Assembly (NCBI GenBank): GCA_002454195.1
Contig: DKIJ01000003.1
Coordinates: 1 to 64,000, forward strand
DNA length: 64,000 nt
Reading direction: 5' to 3'
Source of the DNA: Flavobacterium sp. UBA6721
GTDB taxonomy: Bacteria; Bacteroidota; Bacteroidia; Flavobacteriales; Flavobacteriaceae
Position numbers and translations under genes: made by a program
In this document: piece by piece, positions 35,462 through 45,778 of the stretch
Position numbering within the stretch: the first letter of the stretch is position 1
Layout of the letters: every line of letters starts with the position of its first letter
Notes under the pieces: model-generated
The model's database searches: none
What the model saw: the letters and a program-made list of their open reading frames with translations, nothing else
Told to the model about the DNA's origin: nothing

Positions 35462-36076
35462 ATGCACATAGCAGTAGCTGGAAATATTGGATCAGGAAAA
35501 ACAACTTTAACCGCTTTATTATCCAAACATTTCAAATGGGAACCTCATTACGAGGATGTGGTAGACAACCCTTATCTGGATGATTTTTACCACCAGATGG
35601 AACGCTGGTCTTTTAATCTACAAATTTATTTCTTGAATAGTCGTTTTCGTCAAGTGATGCAAATTCGCGAAAGCGGAAAAAAAGTAATCCAAGACCGAAC
35701 CATCTATGAAGACGCCCATATTTTTGCTCCTAATCTTTATGCAATGGGACTAATGACTACTCGTGATTTCCAAAACTATTCTTCTCTTTTCGAATTAATG
35801 GAATCTACAGTTAAAGCTCCCGATTTATTGATATACCTAAGAAGTTCTATTCCAAATTTAGTAGGACAAATCCACAAACGTGGACGCGAATACGAAAACT
35901 CTATTTCAATTGACTATCTAAGCCGTTTGAACGAGCGCTATGAAGCTTGGATTCAAACGTACAACAGAGGAAAACTATTAATTATAGATGTAGACAAAAT
36001 AAACTTTGTGGACAACCCTGAAGACTTAGGAAACATCATCGAAAGAATCAATGCCGAATTAAACGGATTGTTTTAA
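35462..36076 (+). CDS. Deoxynucleoside kinase (dNK family)
   Basis: 204 residues. P-loop at the very N-terminus (AVAGNIGSGKTTL), catalytic DRTIYEDAHIFA (DR-type motif) and the lid/Arg motif RGREYE. It phosphorylates deoxyadenosine, deoxyguanosine or deoxycytidine for dNTP salvage; sequence does not fix which. A weak -7 element TATTTTTA lies near 35411. Single gene with a terminator shared with hppA. Confidence 0.9.
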   Translation: MHIAVAGNIGSGKTTLTALLSKHFKWEPHYEDVVDNPYLDDFYHQMERWSFNLQIYFLNSRFRQVMQIRESGKKVIQDRTIYEDAHIFAPNLYAMGLMTTRDFQNYSSLFELMESTVKAPDLLIYLRSSIPNLVGQIHKRGREYENSISIDYLSRLNERYEAWIQTYNRGKLLIIDVDKINFVDNPEDLGNIIERINAELNGLF

Positions 36077-36094
36077 TCCTATAATATACAGATA

Positions 36095-36125
36095 AAAAAT
36101 GCCTCGCAATTGCGAGGCATTTTTT
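36095..36125. terminator. Bidirectional terminator between dNK and hppA
   Basis: Near-perfect palindrome AAAATGCCTCGCAA / TTGCGAGGCATTTT with A/T tracts at both ends. Confidence 0.9.
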
Positions 36126-36139
36126 ATTATTAACATAAT

Positions 36140-38581
36140 TTATTTTTTGTGAGCACAACATTCTTTTTTTACAGAATTAGATGGAGCAACAAACTTTCCG
36201 TTGCTGTCATAATGTGATAAACAAGCCTTTTTTTCTTCTGGCGTACATCCCTTTTCATCACACATTTTTGCACATTCGTCTTTAGTCATTTTTGCACATT
36301 TTGACATATCACATTTTCCCATGAACATATGATTCCCACCATGATTACCCATATGACAAGAATTCATTTCCATGATATGCCTATTTTTCCCAGTATGCGT
36401 TGTACTTCCATTTCCTAATATTGGCGCAATTACCAAACCAATTAAACAAGTTAGCTTGATTAAAATATTCATCGAAGGTCCAGAAGTATCTTTAAATGGA
36501 TCACCCACGGTATCACCTGTCACTGCCGCTTTATGCGCATCTGAACCTTTATAAGTCATCTCGCCATTAATCATTACACCAGCTTCAAATGACTTTTTCG
36601 CATTATCCCAAGCACCTCCAGCATTGTTTTGAAAAACAGCCCAAAGCACACCTGAAACCGTTACACCCGCCATGTACCCACCCAGCATTTCAGCAATTAA
36701 CTGATTATTATCAGCATAAACTAATTTTCCAAGTAAAACAATTGCTATAGGAAAACCAATAGTTAAAACGCCCGGGAACATCATTTCGCGCAAAGCCGCT
36801 TTGGTTGAAATATCAACGCATTTCGCATACTCCGGTTTTGCTGTTCCTTCCATGATACCTGGTATTTCTTTAAACTGACGACGCACTTCATACACCATAT
36901 CCATGGCTGCTTTACCAACAGAATTCATCGCCAATGCAGAAAAAACTACAGGAATCATTCCGCCAACAAACAACATAGCCAAAACAGGTGCTTTAAAAAT
37001 ATTAATTCCATCAATTCCTGTAAAAGTCACATAAGCAGCAAACAGTGCCAAAGATGTTAATGCTGCCGAAGCAATCGCAAAACCTTTTCCTGTAGCTGCG
37101 GTTGTATTTCCTACTGAATCCAAAATATCAGTTCTTGTTCGAACTTCTTTTGGTAATTCGCTCATTTCAGCAATTCCTCCAGCATTATCTGAAATTGGAC
37201 CAAATGCATCAATTGCCAATTGCATAGCCGTAGTAGCCATCATTGCAGAGGCCGCTAAAGCAACTCCATAAAAACCAGCCAAAGCATAGGTTGACCATAT
37301 CGCCGCACCAAACAATAAAACGGTTGGAAAGGTCGAAATCATTCCTGTTGCTAAACCTGCAATCACATTAGTCCCTGCTCCTGTAGATGATTTTTGAACA
37401 ATTGCTAGAACGGGCTTCGTCCCCAATCCCGTATAATATTCTGTAACAGAAGAGATTGCTCCACCAACAAACAAACCAATTATAGTAGCATAAAAAACAC
37501 GCATTGATGAAATTTCTTGAGCACCTTCACCAAAATACTCCATAGTCATAACTTCAGGAAGCATATATTGAACCAAGAAAAAACAAGAAACAGCTGTAAG
37601 AACAATTGAAACCCAATTTCCAATATTCAAAGCTTTTTGCACTTGAGATTCTTTTGCATCATCACTTGAGATTTTAACCAACATCGTTCCTATGATTGAA
37701 AACAATATTCCAAAACCAGCTATAGCCATAGGTAACAAAATTGGACCTATACCACCAAATGCATCTTGAATAATTCCACCCATGTCTTTAATAACATAAT
37801 TCCCCAAAACCATTGCTGCTAGTACTGTAGCCACATAAGAACCAAATAAATCAGCCCCCATTCCAGCCACATCGCCCACATTATCCCCTACATTATCCGC
37901 AATTGTCGCAGGATTACGTGGATCATCTTCTGGAATTCCTGCTTCTACTTTACCTACTAAATCAGCACCTACATCGGCAGCTTTAGTATAAATTCCCCCA
38001 CCTACTCTAGCGAACAAAGCAATCGATTCGGCTCCTAATGAAAAACCCGCCAGTGTTTCAAGAACTACCGTCATATCTTCGGTAGAAGTCCATGAGCCAT
38101 CCATGAAAAAATGAAAAAAGAAAATAAAAAAAGAAGTCAAACCTAATACTGCCAATCCAGCAACACCTAACCCCATTACGGTTCCTCCTCCAAAAGAAAC
38201 CTTTAACGCCTGAGGCAAACTACTACGAGCCGCCTGAGTAGTCCTTACGTTCGTTTTTGTTGCTATCTTCATTCCCATATTTCCAGCTAAAGCAGAAAAG
38301 AATGCACCAACAACGAAGGCGATTACAATTAATAAATGTGTTTTAACACCTGGCAAAAAAGTAATAGCTGCTAAAACAATACTGGCTAATAAAACAAAAA
38401 CAGAGAGCAACCTGTACTCTGCTTTGAGAAAGGCTAAGGCTCCTTCGTAAATATAATCCGAAATAGCCGCCATTTTACCATCTCCGGCATCTTGTTTTAA
38501 AACCCAAGCTCTTTTGTAAAACATAAAAGCCAATCCAACTAATGCCATAATCACTGGCATCCAAATCATAATTGTATTCAT
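36140..38581 (-). CDS. hppA: Membrane-bound ion-translocating pyrophosphatase with Cys/His-rich tail
   Basis: 813 residues from ATG 38579-38581 ([19 protein letters not shown]); the longer upstream frame begins with sequence unlike the family. About 16 membrane segments; substrate site [19 protein letters not shown]; the [12 protein letters not shown] motif has the alanine typical of K+-dependent enzymes. It couples PPi hydrolysis to H+ or Na+ export. After residue ~725 comes an unusual hydrophilic tail with nine Cys and many His and Met ([35 protein letters not shown]), a likely metal-binding region. The soluble pyrophosphatase is the next gene upstream. Confidence 0.93.
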   Translation of the reverse strand: MNTIMIWMPVIMALVGLAFMFYKRAWVLKQDAGDGKMAAISDYIYEGALAFLKAEYRLLSVFVLLASIVLAAITFLPGVKTHLLIVIAFVVGAFFSALAGNMGMKIATKTNVRTTQAARSSLPQALKVSFGGGTVMGLGVAGLAVLGLTSFFIFFFHFFMDGSWTSTEDMTVVLETLAGFSLGAESIALFARVGGGIYTKAADVGADLVGKVEAGIPEDDPRNPATIADNVGDNVGDVAGMGADLFGSYVATVLAAMVLGNYVIKDMGGIIQDAFGGIGPILLPMAIAGFGILFSIIGTMLVKISSDDAKESQVQKALNIGNWVSIVLTAVSCFFLVQYMLPEVMTMEYFGEGAQEISSMRVFYATIIGLFVGGAISSVTEYYTGLGTKPVLAIVQKSSTGAGTNVIAGLATGMISTFPTVLLFGAAIWSTYALAGFYGVALAASAMMATTAMQLAIDAFGPISDNAGGIAEMSELPKEVRTRTDILDSVGNTTAATGKGFAIASAALTSLALFAAYVTFTGIDGINIFKAPVLAMLFVGGMIPVVFSALAMNSVGKAAMDMVYEVRRQFKEIPGIMEGTAKPEYAKCVDISTKAALREMMFPGVLTIGFPIAIVLLGKLVYADNNQLIAEMLGGYMAGVTVSGVLWAVFQNNAGGAWDNAKKSFEAGVMINGEMTYKGSDAHKAAVTGDTVGDPFKDTSGPSMNILIKLTCLIGLVIAPILGNGSTTHTGKNRHIMEMNSCHMGNHGGNHMFMGKCDMSKCAKMTKDECAKMCDEKGCTPEEKKACLSHYDSNGKFVAPSNSVKKECCAHKK

Positions 38582-38634
38582 AAATTCGTTTTGGTTAAGG
38601 TTAATAATCAACACTATACAAACGAATTTAAACA

Positions 38635-38669
38635 AAAAAAGCAATATTCTGACCGAATATTGCTTTTTT
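38635..38669. terminator. Terminator between ppa and hppA
   Basis: AAAAAAGCAATATTC / GAATATTGCTTTTTT with 5-base loop; ends the ppa transcript, so hppA needs its own promoter. Confidence 0.9.
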
Positions 38670-38689
38670 TACATTTTTATAAACTTAAA

Positions 38690-39220
38690 TTATTTAATAC
38701 TAAATAATCCTTCTGGTTTGTTTTCAATTGCATTGAAACGATCTGTACATTCTTTGATGATTGTTTTTGCTTCACTTAAATCTCCCCAACCTTCAACATC
38801 TACTTGTTTATTTTCAAGATCCTTGTATACTTGGAAGAAGTGCTCGATTTCTTTTAATAAGTGAGGATTAACATCTGACAAATCATTTAATTTATTCCAA
38901 ATTGGGTCAGAAACAGGTACACAAACAATTTTCTCATCTGGTCCTTTATCATCTGCCATATGGAAAACACCGATAGGTTTCACTTCCATAACACAACCAG
39001 GAAAAGTAGGCTCATTAACTAAAACCAAAACATCTAATGGATCTCCATCTAAAGCTAAAGTTTCAGGAATAAATCCGTAATCAGCAGGGTACATCATTGA
39101 AGAGAATAACATTCTATCAAAACGCATTCTTTTGATTTCAAAATCGTACTCGTACTTATTTCTACTTCCTCTTGGTATTTCGATAAGTACATCGAAAGTG
39201 TTTATTTTGTCTGCAGTCAT
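38690..39220 (-). CDS. ppa: Soluble inorganic pyrophosphatase (family I)
   Basis: 176 residues from ATG 39218-39220 (MTADKINTFDVLIEIPRGS), the same length as E. coli Ppa. Conserved NKYEYD, YPADYGFIPETLALDGDPLDVLVL (metal-binding aspartates) and VEGWGDLSEAK. It hydrolyses cytoplasmic PPi. The -7 element at 39253 supports this start over an in-frame one upstream. Confidence 0.96.
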   Translation of the reverse strand: MTADKINTFDVLIEIPRGSRNKYEYDFEIKRMRFDRMLFSSMMYPADYGFIPETLALDGDPLDVLVLVNEPTFPGCVMEVKPIGVFHMADDKGPDEKIVCVPVSDPIWNKLNDLSDVNPHLLKEIEHFFQVYKDLENKQVDVEGWGDLSEAKTIIKECTDRFNAIENKPEGLFSIK

Positions 39221-39252
39221 TTTAATTATCTTAAGTTGATTTAATTTGGGCA

Positions 39253-39260
39253 CAAAAGTA
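39253..39260 (-). promoter_or_regulatory. -7 element of ppa
   Basis: TACTTTTG on the minus strand, 32 bases before the ATG. Confidence 0.5.
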
Positions 39261-39332
39261 ATTTAAATAGTCTTTTATAACAAAATATTTCTATCTAAAA
39301 TATACTCCAAACTTTTAATCCTATTTATTAGT

Positions 39333-41822
39333 TTAGAAATAAAAACCAAAGGCACCTTTTACAGAAAAACGTTGCGCATCGGGTGCATTCAAATAATTAC
39401 CTCTCCAAGTAAAATCAATTCGGAAAACCTTGAAAATATTCCCAATACCAGCACTATATTCCCAATACACATTTTCCGGTGCTGTATAATTCAATCCCGA
39501 AGCATTAATGGCACGATTAGCATCGGTAATAGTTCCATACACTCCTCTGGCACCAATAATCTCTCTCCAATTTAATTTTCGCATAAAAGGAATTCGAGCA
39601 AATAATCTTCCCTGGAAATTGTGTTCCCACTGCATCGTAGCATATTGATCCGAGATAAATTCGTAAAAATTAAGATTACTAAATGTATTTTCTATCGTAA
39701 AATAAGATTGATTTCCTGGTATCACACTCATTAAACCTAAAGGAATTGTTCCAAAGGTTTTACCTAATTCTAAAGTAATATTGGTTCGTCCTAATGGACC
39801 AATAATTATTGGTTGTTTATAATACAATTGCAATTTATCATAGTCAAAATCACTATCTAATAAACCTTTAAATCCATGACTATAATTCACATAAAATCGA
39901 CTGAACGGACTATCAACTACATTTCTTTCTACCCCGAAACCAATCATTTTTCGATTTGGGCTAAATTCAACCTGTACATTAGCTTCTGATTGTTTTACAT
40001 CCTTTCTTGTTGTAGTATAAGTAGCATCTGTATAATAATCCAAGCTAAATGTATTAGACGCTGATTCTAATGTTCTATAAGAAAACCCTAATTGAAAGGT
40101 CAGGTTTTTTACGGGTTCCATTTCAACAGCAAAATTAGACAAGTTGATATTGGTCAATTTTCCATTACTACTTGTATTAAACAAAGAGGAAGAAGCAAAA
40201 CTTCGCCCCAAAACATCATTTGTAGTAGTCAAGCTCGCCCCAATTTGCTCGACATCACGTCGATTACCTCCTGAAAGAATGATTCTGTTTTTCTTATCAA
40301 CCATCCATTTTCCTGACAAACCATATTTGAATTTATTATCATCAAATCCATAAGCCGTATAGCCTTGAAGTCTCCAAGTGTCGTTTGGGCCAAAATAGGT
40401 TCGACCTCCTGTTCGAATACGAACACCTTCAACTTCATTGTATCCAAAAGTTGAAAAAATAGGCCCATAATCAAAATGTCCAAATTGGATATAACCACTT
40501 CCTAAAATGGAAACCAAATTATACAACTTCTTAAATTTCTTGACCGTTTGCAAGGTATCTAACATTTTGTATATACCTTTTTCATCTTTATTTAGATTTT
40601 CAAATCGATTCTCCTCCCAGTATTTTTCATCTCGATTATAGACTTCATTATCGATGTAATTGACTTCTTCTTTATAAAAAGCTACTGGTTTCTCTACATT
40701 AAATTGATGATTTTGATACAATGTGGTACGTTTACCATAAACCCCTTTAGACTCTTCTTTTTTATTCAAGGCAAAATCCGACATCATGTGGTCACGTGTC
40801 AATAAAAAAACCGAATCGTTTTGAACTTCAAATTCTTGTTCGATATAAATATCTTTTACCCAGTTAATATTGGCACTTTTAGTTACAGCCATATTAATTT
40901 TCTTGATGGCAAAAGTGGTGTCATTAACCCAAAAATCCCCTTTAAAAGTAAGTTCGTTTTTACGACGAGGATAAAACAAAATATTGTAACACCATTTCTT
41001 ATTGATGAAAGCACTATCACGCAAGACATAATTATAGGTATCAATACCTGTTTTTGACAAAGGACTCGTAAAACTCTTATCAAAAAAAGTCATGTGATTA
41101 TTGTAAATATCATAATTAGAATACAAGTCTTTTACAAAAGATAATATTTGTTGATTATCGCTAAATCCAGAATTTTTATTGGCTTTCAATTTCTCTTTTA
41201 CCTTTCCCAACTTATTATTACCATATACATCCGATAATGATTCGTTAATAAAAATAGGGAGATAGGTCTTCCCAGTTACCCTTGAAGTATCAACATGCTT
41301 AAAAACAAACTCCATTCCTTTGAAAAGCTTGCTTTTCATAAAAGCACTATCAATGGTATTCATATCAAATTCAACCTTCTCATATTTTTCCATTTGATAT
41401 TGATCAAACAGATACAAGCCATTTTTACGTTTTCTTTCCCAAATTTTCCTAAGAATATCAAGAGCGGGATTGTTTTTTTTAGAAGTTTTACCTGTAAAAA
41501 CCACTACCTCCTTTAACGCCTCTGCATCTTTCAGAACAACCGTAAAATTATAATTTACTGCTTTTTCCAAAGTAATTTCTTTATCTGAAAAGCCTACAGA
41601 TGTAATCAACAAAACATCATAAGTTTGAGGAGATTCGATATAAAAACGCCCGTCTTCATTAGACATAACCCCTTGATTTGAACCTTTAAACACAATATTT
41701 GCATAAGGGACAGGCTGATTTGATTTATCTAGAACCATTCCGCTCACTTTTGTTTGAGCAAAAAGTGTAGAAAACAAAGACACAATAAAAATAATTACTA
41801 AAAAAAGATATTTTTTACTCAT
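39333..41822 (-). CDS. DUF5686 outer-membrane protein with carboxypeptidase-like regulatory domain
   Basis: 829 residues. Signal peptide (MSKKYLFLVIIFIVSLFSTLFAQ), then a CarboxypepD_reg-like beta domain (about 25-105: VSGMVLDKSNQPVPYANIVF, GRFYIESPQTYDVLLITSVG). The long C-terminal region has alternating strands and ends in aromatic FSVKGAFGFYF, typical of an outer-membrane beta barrel. DUF5686 proteins are widespread in Bacteroidota; their function is not established. Only about 40 bases separate it from the pdhB stop region, with a terminator between. Confidence 0.85.
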   Translation of the reverse strand: MSKKYLFLVIIFIVSLFSTLFAQTKVSGMVLDKSNQPVPYANIVFKGSNQGVMSNEDGRFYIESPQTYDVLLITSVGFSDKEITLEKAVNYNFTVVLKDAEALKEVVVFTGKTSKKNNPALDILRKIWERKRKNGLYLFDQYQMEKYEKVEFDMNTIDSAFMKSKLFKGMEFVFKHVDTSRVTGKTYLPIFINESLSDVYGNNKLGKVKEKLKANKNSGFSDNQQILSFVKDLYSNYDIYNNHMTFFDKSFTSPLSKTGIDTYNYVLRDSAFINKKWCYNILFYPRRKNELTFKGDFWVNDTTFAIKKINMAVTKSANINWVKDIYIEQEFEVQNDSVFLLTRDHMMSDFALNKKEESKGVYGKRTTLYQNHQFNVEKPVAFYKEEVNYIDNEVYNRDEKYWEENRFENLNKDEKGIYKMLDTLQTVKKFKKLYNLVSILGSGYIQFGHFDYGPIFSTFGYNEVEGVRIRTGGRTYFGPNDTWRLQGYTAYGFDDNKFKYGLSGKWMVDKKNRIILSGGNRRDVEQIGASLTTTNDVLGRSFASSSLFNTSSNGKLTNINLSNFAVEMEPVKNLTFQLGFSYRTLESASNTFSLDYYTDATYTTTRKDVKQSEANVQVEFSPNRKMIGFGVERNVVDSPFSRFYVNYSHGFKGLLDSDFDYDKLQLYYKQPIIIGPLGRTNITLELGKTFGTIPLGLMSVIPGNQSYFTIENTFSNLNFYEFISDQYATMQWEHNFQGRLFARIPFMRKLNWREIIGARGVYGTITDANRAINASGLNYTAPENVYWEYSAGIGNIFKVFRIDFTWRGNYLNAPDAQRFSVKGAFGFYF

Positions 41823-41834
41823 ACAGTAAATTTT

Positions 41835-41876
41835 AAAAAAAAAAGCTTCATCAAACTAAACGTAAGATGAAGCCTT
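41835..41876 (-). terminator. pdhB terminator
   Basis: Minus strand GGCTTCATC, loop, GATGAAGCTTTTTTTT. Confidence 0.8.
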
Positions 41877-41894
41877 AATAGTGTTTGTTATGTA

Positions 41895-42872
41895 TTATTT
41901 ATACATTACTTTTTTAACAGCTTTGATTACATCAGATGCATTTGGCAACCATTCTTTCAACAACACTGGTGAATATGGTGCTGGAGTATCAGCTGTAGTG
42001 ATTCTTTGAATTGGCGCGTCTAAGAAATCGAATGCTTGTTCTTGAACGATATAAGTAATCTCAGAAGAAATACTAGCCACTGGCCAAGCTTCTTCAAGAA
42101 TTACCAAACGATTCGTTTTTTTAACCGATTTCAAAATAGCGTCTTTATCCATAGGACGAACTGTTCTTAAGTCGATAATTTCACATGAAATACCTTCTTT
42201 AGCTAATTCATCAGCTGCAATAAATGCTTCTTTAATGATTTTTCCAAAAGAAACAATTGTTACATCTGTTCCTTCTCTTTTGATATCAGCAACTCCAATA
42301 GGAATTACATATTCTCCATCTGGCACTTCTCCTTTATCACCATACATTTGCTCAGATTCCATGAAAATTACTGGGTCATTATCACGAATAGCCGCTTTCA
42401 ATAAACCTTTAGCATCATAAGGAGTTGACGGAACAATAACTTTTAAACCTGGAGTATTTGCAAACCAGTTCTCTAAAGCTTGAGAGTGTGTAGCTCCTAA
42501 TTGACCTGCAGAAGCAGTTGGTCCACGAAAAACGATTGGCACATTAAATTGTCCCCCTGTCATTTGACGCATTTTAGCAGCATTATTAATAATTTGATCA
42601 ATACCAACTAAACAGAAGTTGAAAGTCATATATTCTACAATTGGTCGGCAACCATTCATTGCTGAACCTACAGCAATTCCCGAAAAACCTAACTCTGCAA
42701 TTGGAGTATCAATAACTCTTTTTTCTCCAAATTCAGCAAGCATTCCTTTAGATGCTTTATAAGCTCCATTGTACTCAGCAACTTCCTCACCCATTAAATA
42801 AATGGACTCATCACGACGCATTTCTTCACTCATCGCTTCGCAAATGGCCTCTCTAAATTGTATCGTTCTCAT
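41895..42872 (-). CDS. pdhB: Pyruvate dehydrogenase E1 component, beta subunit
   Basis: 325 residues. Transketolase-like pyrimidine-binding domain with MGEEVAEYNGAYKASKGML at about 26-44, then a C-terminal transketolase domain (VTIVSFGKIIKEA; EEAWPVASISSEI). Works with an E1 alpha and E2, which are not adjacent here. A branched-chain E1 beta is the alternative, but the sequence is closest to PdhB. Own promoter and terminator. Confidence 0.93.
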   Translation of the reverse strand: MRTIQFREAICEAMSEEMRRDESIYLMGEEVAEYNGAYKASKGMLAEFGEKRVIDTPIAELGFSGIAVGSAMNGCRPIVEYMTFNFCLVGIDQIINNAAKMRQMTGGQFNVPIVFRGPTASAGQLGATHSQALENWFANTPGLKVIVPSTPYDAKGLLKAAIRDNDPVIFMESEQMYGDKGEVPDGEYVIPIGVADIKREGTDVTIVSFGKIIKEAFIAADELAKEGISCEIIDLRTVRPMDKDAILKSVKKTNRLVILEEAWPVASISSEITYIVQEQAFDFLDAPIQRITTADTPAPYSPVLLKEWLPNASDVIKAVKKVMYK

Positions 42873-42906
42873 ATTAGATATAGTATGTATATAATTTTCA
42901 AAGGAG

Positions 42907-42914
42907 CAAAAATA
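42907..42914 (-). promoter_or_regulatory. -7 element of pdhB
   Basis: TATTTTTG on the minus strand, 34 bases before the ATG. Confidence 0.5.
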
Positions 42915-43095
42915 AATATTTTAAACCATTTAAAACACAATTTAACCTAAATAATCCACCTTAAATTCTAACATCTTAGGATTCGTATGTGAATATCTTG
43001 CAATTTAACTTCCTATATTCCTAACAAAAAGACTAAATTATTATACGAATCTCCTTAAGTACCTATTCAATGCCAAAATATTCGAAATATTGTTC

Positions 43096-43103
43096 TAATT
43101 TTG
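43096..43103 (+). promoter_or_regulatory. -7 element of etfBA
   Basis: TAATTTTG, 38 bases before the etfB ATG. Confidence 0.5.
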
Positions 43104-43141
43104 TAACTCAATCTTCAAAAAACACATAAAATCTTCAAAAC

Positions 43142-43888
43142 ATGAAAATACTAGTTTGCATCAGTCATGTTCCTGATACTACCTCTAAAATTAATTTTAC
43201 AAACGGTGATACTGAATTTGACACTAACGGTGTTCAATATGTAATCAATCCTAATGACGAATTTGGATTGACACGTGCTATTTGGTTCCAAGAACAACAA
43301 GGCGCTACTGTAACAGTAGTAAATGTTGGAGGTCATGAAACCGAACCTACATTAAGAAAAGCACTTGCTATTGGAGCCAATGATGCCATCCGTATCAACG
43401 CAACTCCTACCGATGGTTTTTTTGTAGCGAAACAATTAGCTCAAGTAATACAATCAGGAGGATACGACTTAGTTATTGCTGGAAAAGAATCACTAGATTA
43501 TAACGGAGGGATGGTTCCAGGAATGACAGCTGGTATTTTAGGATACAATTTTCTAAACGCCTGTATTGATGTTAAAGTTGATGGAACAAATGTAACTGCT
43601 GTACGTGAAATAGACGGCGGAAAAGTAACCGTTAGCACTTCTTTACCTTTAATTATTGGTGGTCAAAAAGGAATCGTTGAAGAAAAAGACTTACGAATTC
43701 CTAACATGAGAGGAATTATGACTGCCAGAACTAAACCACTAAATGTGATTGAAGCAACTGAAGCACCTACAAATACTAAAGCAATTAAATTTGAAAAACC
43801 AGCTCCAAAATCGGCTGTAAAAATGATTTCAGCTGACAATTTAGATGAATTAATCAACTTATTACACAACGAGGCCAAAGTGATTTAA
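43142..43888 (+). CDS. etfB: Electron transfer flavoprotein beta subunit
   Basis: 248 residues, starting MKILVCISHVPDTTSKINF. ETF beta fold with AGKESLDYNGGMVPGMTAG and VEEKDLRIPNMRGIMTAR, the region that binds AMP and contacts partner dehydrogenases. It accepts electrons from acyl-CoA and other flavin dehydrogenases and passes them to the quinone pool through ETF-quinone oxidoreductase. Followed by etfA. Confidence 0.95.
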   Translation: MKILVCISHVPDTTSKINFTNGDTEFDTNGVQYVINPNDEFGLTRAIWFQEQQGATVTVVNVGGHETEPTLRKALAIGANDAIRINATPTDGFFVAKQLAQVIQSGGYDLVIAGKESLDYNGGMVPGMTAGILGYNFLNACIDVKVDGTNVTAVREIDGGKVTVSTSLPLIIGGQKGIVEEKDLRIPNMRGIMTARTKPLNVIEATEAPTNTKAIKFEKPAPKSAVKMISADNLDELINLLHNEAKVI

Positions 43889-43954
43889 GATTACTGAATG
43901 AAGATTTTTGACTGCAGATATGCAAAACAAAATCCAATTCAACACTTTAATTAA

Positions 43955-43996
43955 AATCTAATATCACAAATCGTTAATCTAAAATCATAAATCATC
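43955..43996. repeat. Heptad-phased repeat directly before the etfA ATG
   Basis: AATCTAA, TATCACA, AATCGTT, AATCTAA, AATCATA, AATCATC, then ATG: six 7-base units filling the end of the etfB-etfA spacer. Confidence 0.6.
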
Positions 43997-44965
43997 ATGT
44001 CAATATTAATATATGCCGAATCGGCCGAAGGAAAATTTAAAAAAGTAGCTTTTGAAATCGCATCTTATGCTAAAAAAGTAGCCGAATCATTAGGAACAAC
44101 TGTAACCGCTTTGACCATTAATAACGAAAATAATTCGGAATTAGCAAAATACGGAGTTGACAAAGTTTTAAAAGTAGCTAATGACAAACTGAATCAATTT
44201 AATGCAAAAGCTTACGCAGATGTTATCAAACAAGCTGCTCAACAGGAAAACACTAAACTGGTAATTCTATCATCAAGCACCGATAGTATTTATCTTTCTC
44301 CATTGGTAGCTATAAACTTAGATGCAGGTTACGCTTCTAATGTAGTTGCATTACCGGTTAGTACCGCTCCTTTTCAAGTAAAAAGAAATGCTTTTTCAAA
44401 CAAAGCATTCAATATAACTGAAATCAATACTGATGTAAAAGTGATTTGTTTAGCAAAAAACTCATTCGGTATTTTTGAAAACGAATCCACATTAACCGAA
44501 GAAATTTTCAATCCGATAATTGGCGATAATGACTTTGGTATTAAAGTAGAATCTGTTGAAAAATCATCTGGAAAAGTTTCTATTGCAGATGCTGAAATTG
44601 TAGTATCAGGAGGACGCGGATTAAAGGGGCCTGAAAACTGGGGATTAATTGAAGATTTAGCTGCAGTTCTTGGTGCGGCGACTGCTTGTTCTAAACCTGT
44701 ATCCGATTTAGGTTGGAGACCACACGCTGAACACGTAGGACAAACAGGAAAACCAGTTGCTACTAATTTATATATTGCGATTGGAATTTCTGGAGCGATT
44801 CAACATATTGCCGGAATCAATGCTTCTAAAGTAAAAGTAGTAATCAATACCGATGCCGAAGCGCCTTTCTTTAAGGTTGCAGATTACGGAATCGTGGGTG
44901 ATGCTTTTGATGTTGTACCAAGATTAATTGAAAAATTAAAAACGTATAAGTCACAAAACAATTAA
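43997..44965 (+). CDS. etfA: Electron transfer flavoprotein alpha subunit
   Basis: 322 residues. The C-terminal FAD-binding domain is clear: VSGGRGLKGPENWGLIEDLA, SKPVSDLGWRPHAEHVGQTG, and IAIGISGAIQHIAGINAS, followed by INTDAEAPFFKVADYGIVGD. Partner of EtfB. The spacer contains a heptad repeat and no visible Shine-Dalgarno, normal for this phylum. Confidence 0.95.
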   Translation: MSILIYAESAEGKFKKVAFEIASYAKKVAESLGTTVTALTINNENNSELAKYGVDKVLKVANDKLNQFNAKAYADVIKQAAQQENTKLVILSSSTDSIYLSPLVAINLDAGYASNVVALPVSTAPFQVKRNAFSNKAFNITEINTDVKVICLAKNSFGIFENESTLTEEIFNPIIGDNDFGIKVESVEKSSGKVSIADAEIVVSGGRGLKGPENWGLIEDLAAVLGAATACSKPVSDLGWRPHAEHVGQTGKPVATNLYIAIGISGAIQHIAGINASKVKVVINTDAEAPFFKVADYGIVGDAFDVVPRLIEKLKTYKSQNN

Positions 44966-44988
44966 GCTTACAAGCTAAACAATAAAAT

Positions 44989-45042
44989 AATTCTGCCTAA
45001 TAAAATAAGATAATCATATCTTTGCTTATTGGCAGAATTTTT
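44989..45042 (+). terminator. etfA terminator with a promoter in its loop
   Basis: AATTCTGCC plus AATAA pairs with TTATTGGCAGAATT, then TTTT. The 24-base loop carries TATCTTTG, the likely -7 box of the next gene. Confidence 0.7.
45017..45024 (+). promoter_or_regulatory. -7 element of the bifunctional nuclease gene
   Basis: TATCTTTG, 75 bases before the ATG, inside the loop of the etfA terminator hairpin. Confidence 0.5.
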
Positions 45043-45099
45043 AATTAATATTGCAACCTAAAACTAAAAACCAAAACTACATTTTTCATTTCAACAATT

Positions 45100-45720
45100 A
45101 TGAGCTTAGTAAAATTATCCATAAAAGGAATTTCATACAGCCAAACACAAAATGGGGCCTACGCTTTGATTTTGAATGAAGTAGACGGCGAGAGAAAACT
45201 ACCTATAGTAATAGGTGCTTTTGAAGCTCAATCTATTGCAATTGCTTTAGAAAAAGAAATAAAACCGCCACGTCCACTAACTCATGATTTATTCAAAAAT
45301 TTTGCTGAGCGATTTGATATCGTAGTTAAACAAGTAATCATACACAAATTAGTAGATGGTGTTTTTTACTCTAGTATTATTTGCGAAAGAGATAAAATCG
45401 AAGAAATAATCGACGCCAGAACTTCTGATGCAATTGCTTTAGCTTTACGATTCAATGCGCCAATTTTCACCTATAAAAACATTTTAGATAAAGCAGGTAT
45501 TTATTTAAAAACAAGCCCAACTGATTCAGACAAAGAAAACCAACCAATGGAAGATGTCATTTCTAATCCTGAATCTTTTTCGGCTGAAGCAGAAAGCGGC
45601 AGAGTTTATATAAAATATAGCTTACAAGAATTAAATAACTTATTAATTCAAGCTGTTGAACAAGAAGATTACGAAAAAGCAGCAAAAATAAGAGACGAAA
45701 TTTCAAAAAGAGAATCCTAA
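45100..45720 (+). CDS. Bifunctional nuclease (BFN/DUF151) family protein with UVR motif
   Basis: 206 residues. N-terminal BFN domain (about 1-135: [42 protein letters not shown]) and a C-terminal UvrB/UvrC-type motif ([20 protein letters not shown]). Related plant and bacterial proteins have RNase and DNase activity; the physiological role in Bacteroidota is not known. It lies upstream of thyA but thyA has its own promoter element. Confidence 0.85.
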   Translation: MSLVKLSIKGISYSQTQNGAYALILNEVDGERKLPIVIGAFEAQSIAIALEKEIKPPRPLTHDLFKNFAERFDIVVKQVIIHKLVDGVFYSSIICERDKIEEIIDARTSDAIALALRFNAPIFTYKNILDKAGIYLKTSPTDSDKENQPMEDVISNPESFSAEAESGRVYIKYSLQELNNLLIQAVEQEDYEKAAKIRDEISKRES

Positions 45721-45729
45721 TTTAAGTGC

Positions 45730-45737
45730 TATTTTTG
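45730..45737 (+). promoter_or_regulatory. -7 element of thyA
   Basis: TATTTTTG, 41 bases before the thyA ATG. Confidence 0.5.
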
Positions 45738-45778
45738 AGTGCTATAGTATAACAATTTGCATAAATCAACATATCCCA

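Noticed and set aside
38582..38644. Upstream extension of the hppA start
   Set aside because: The 21 extra residues are unlike the family and [10 protein letters not shown] is the natural N-terminus.
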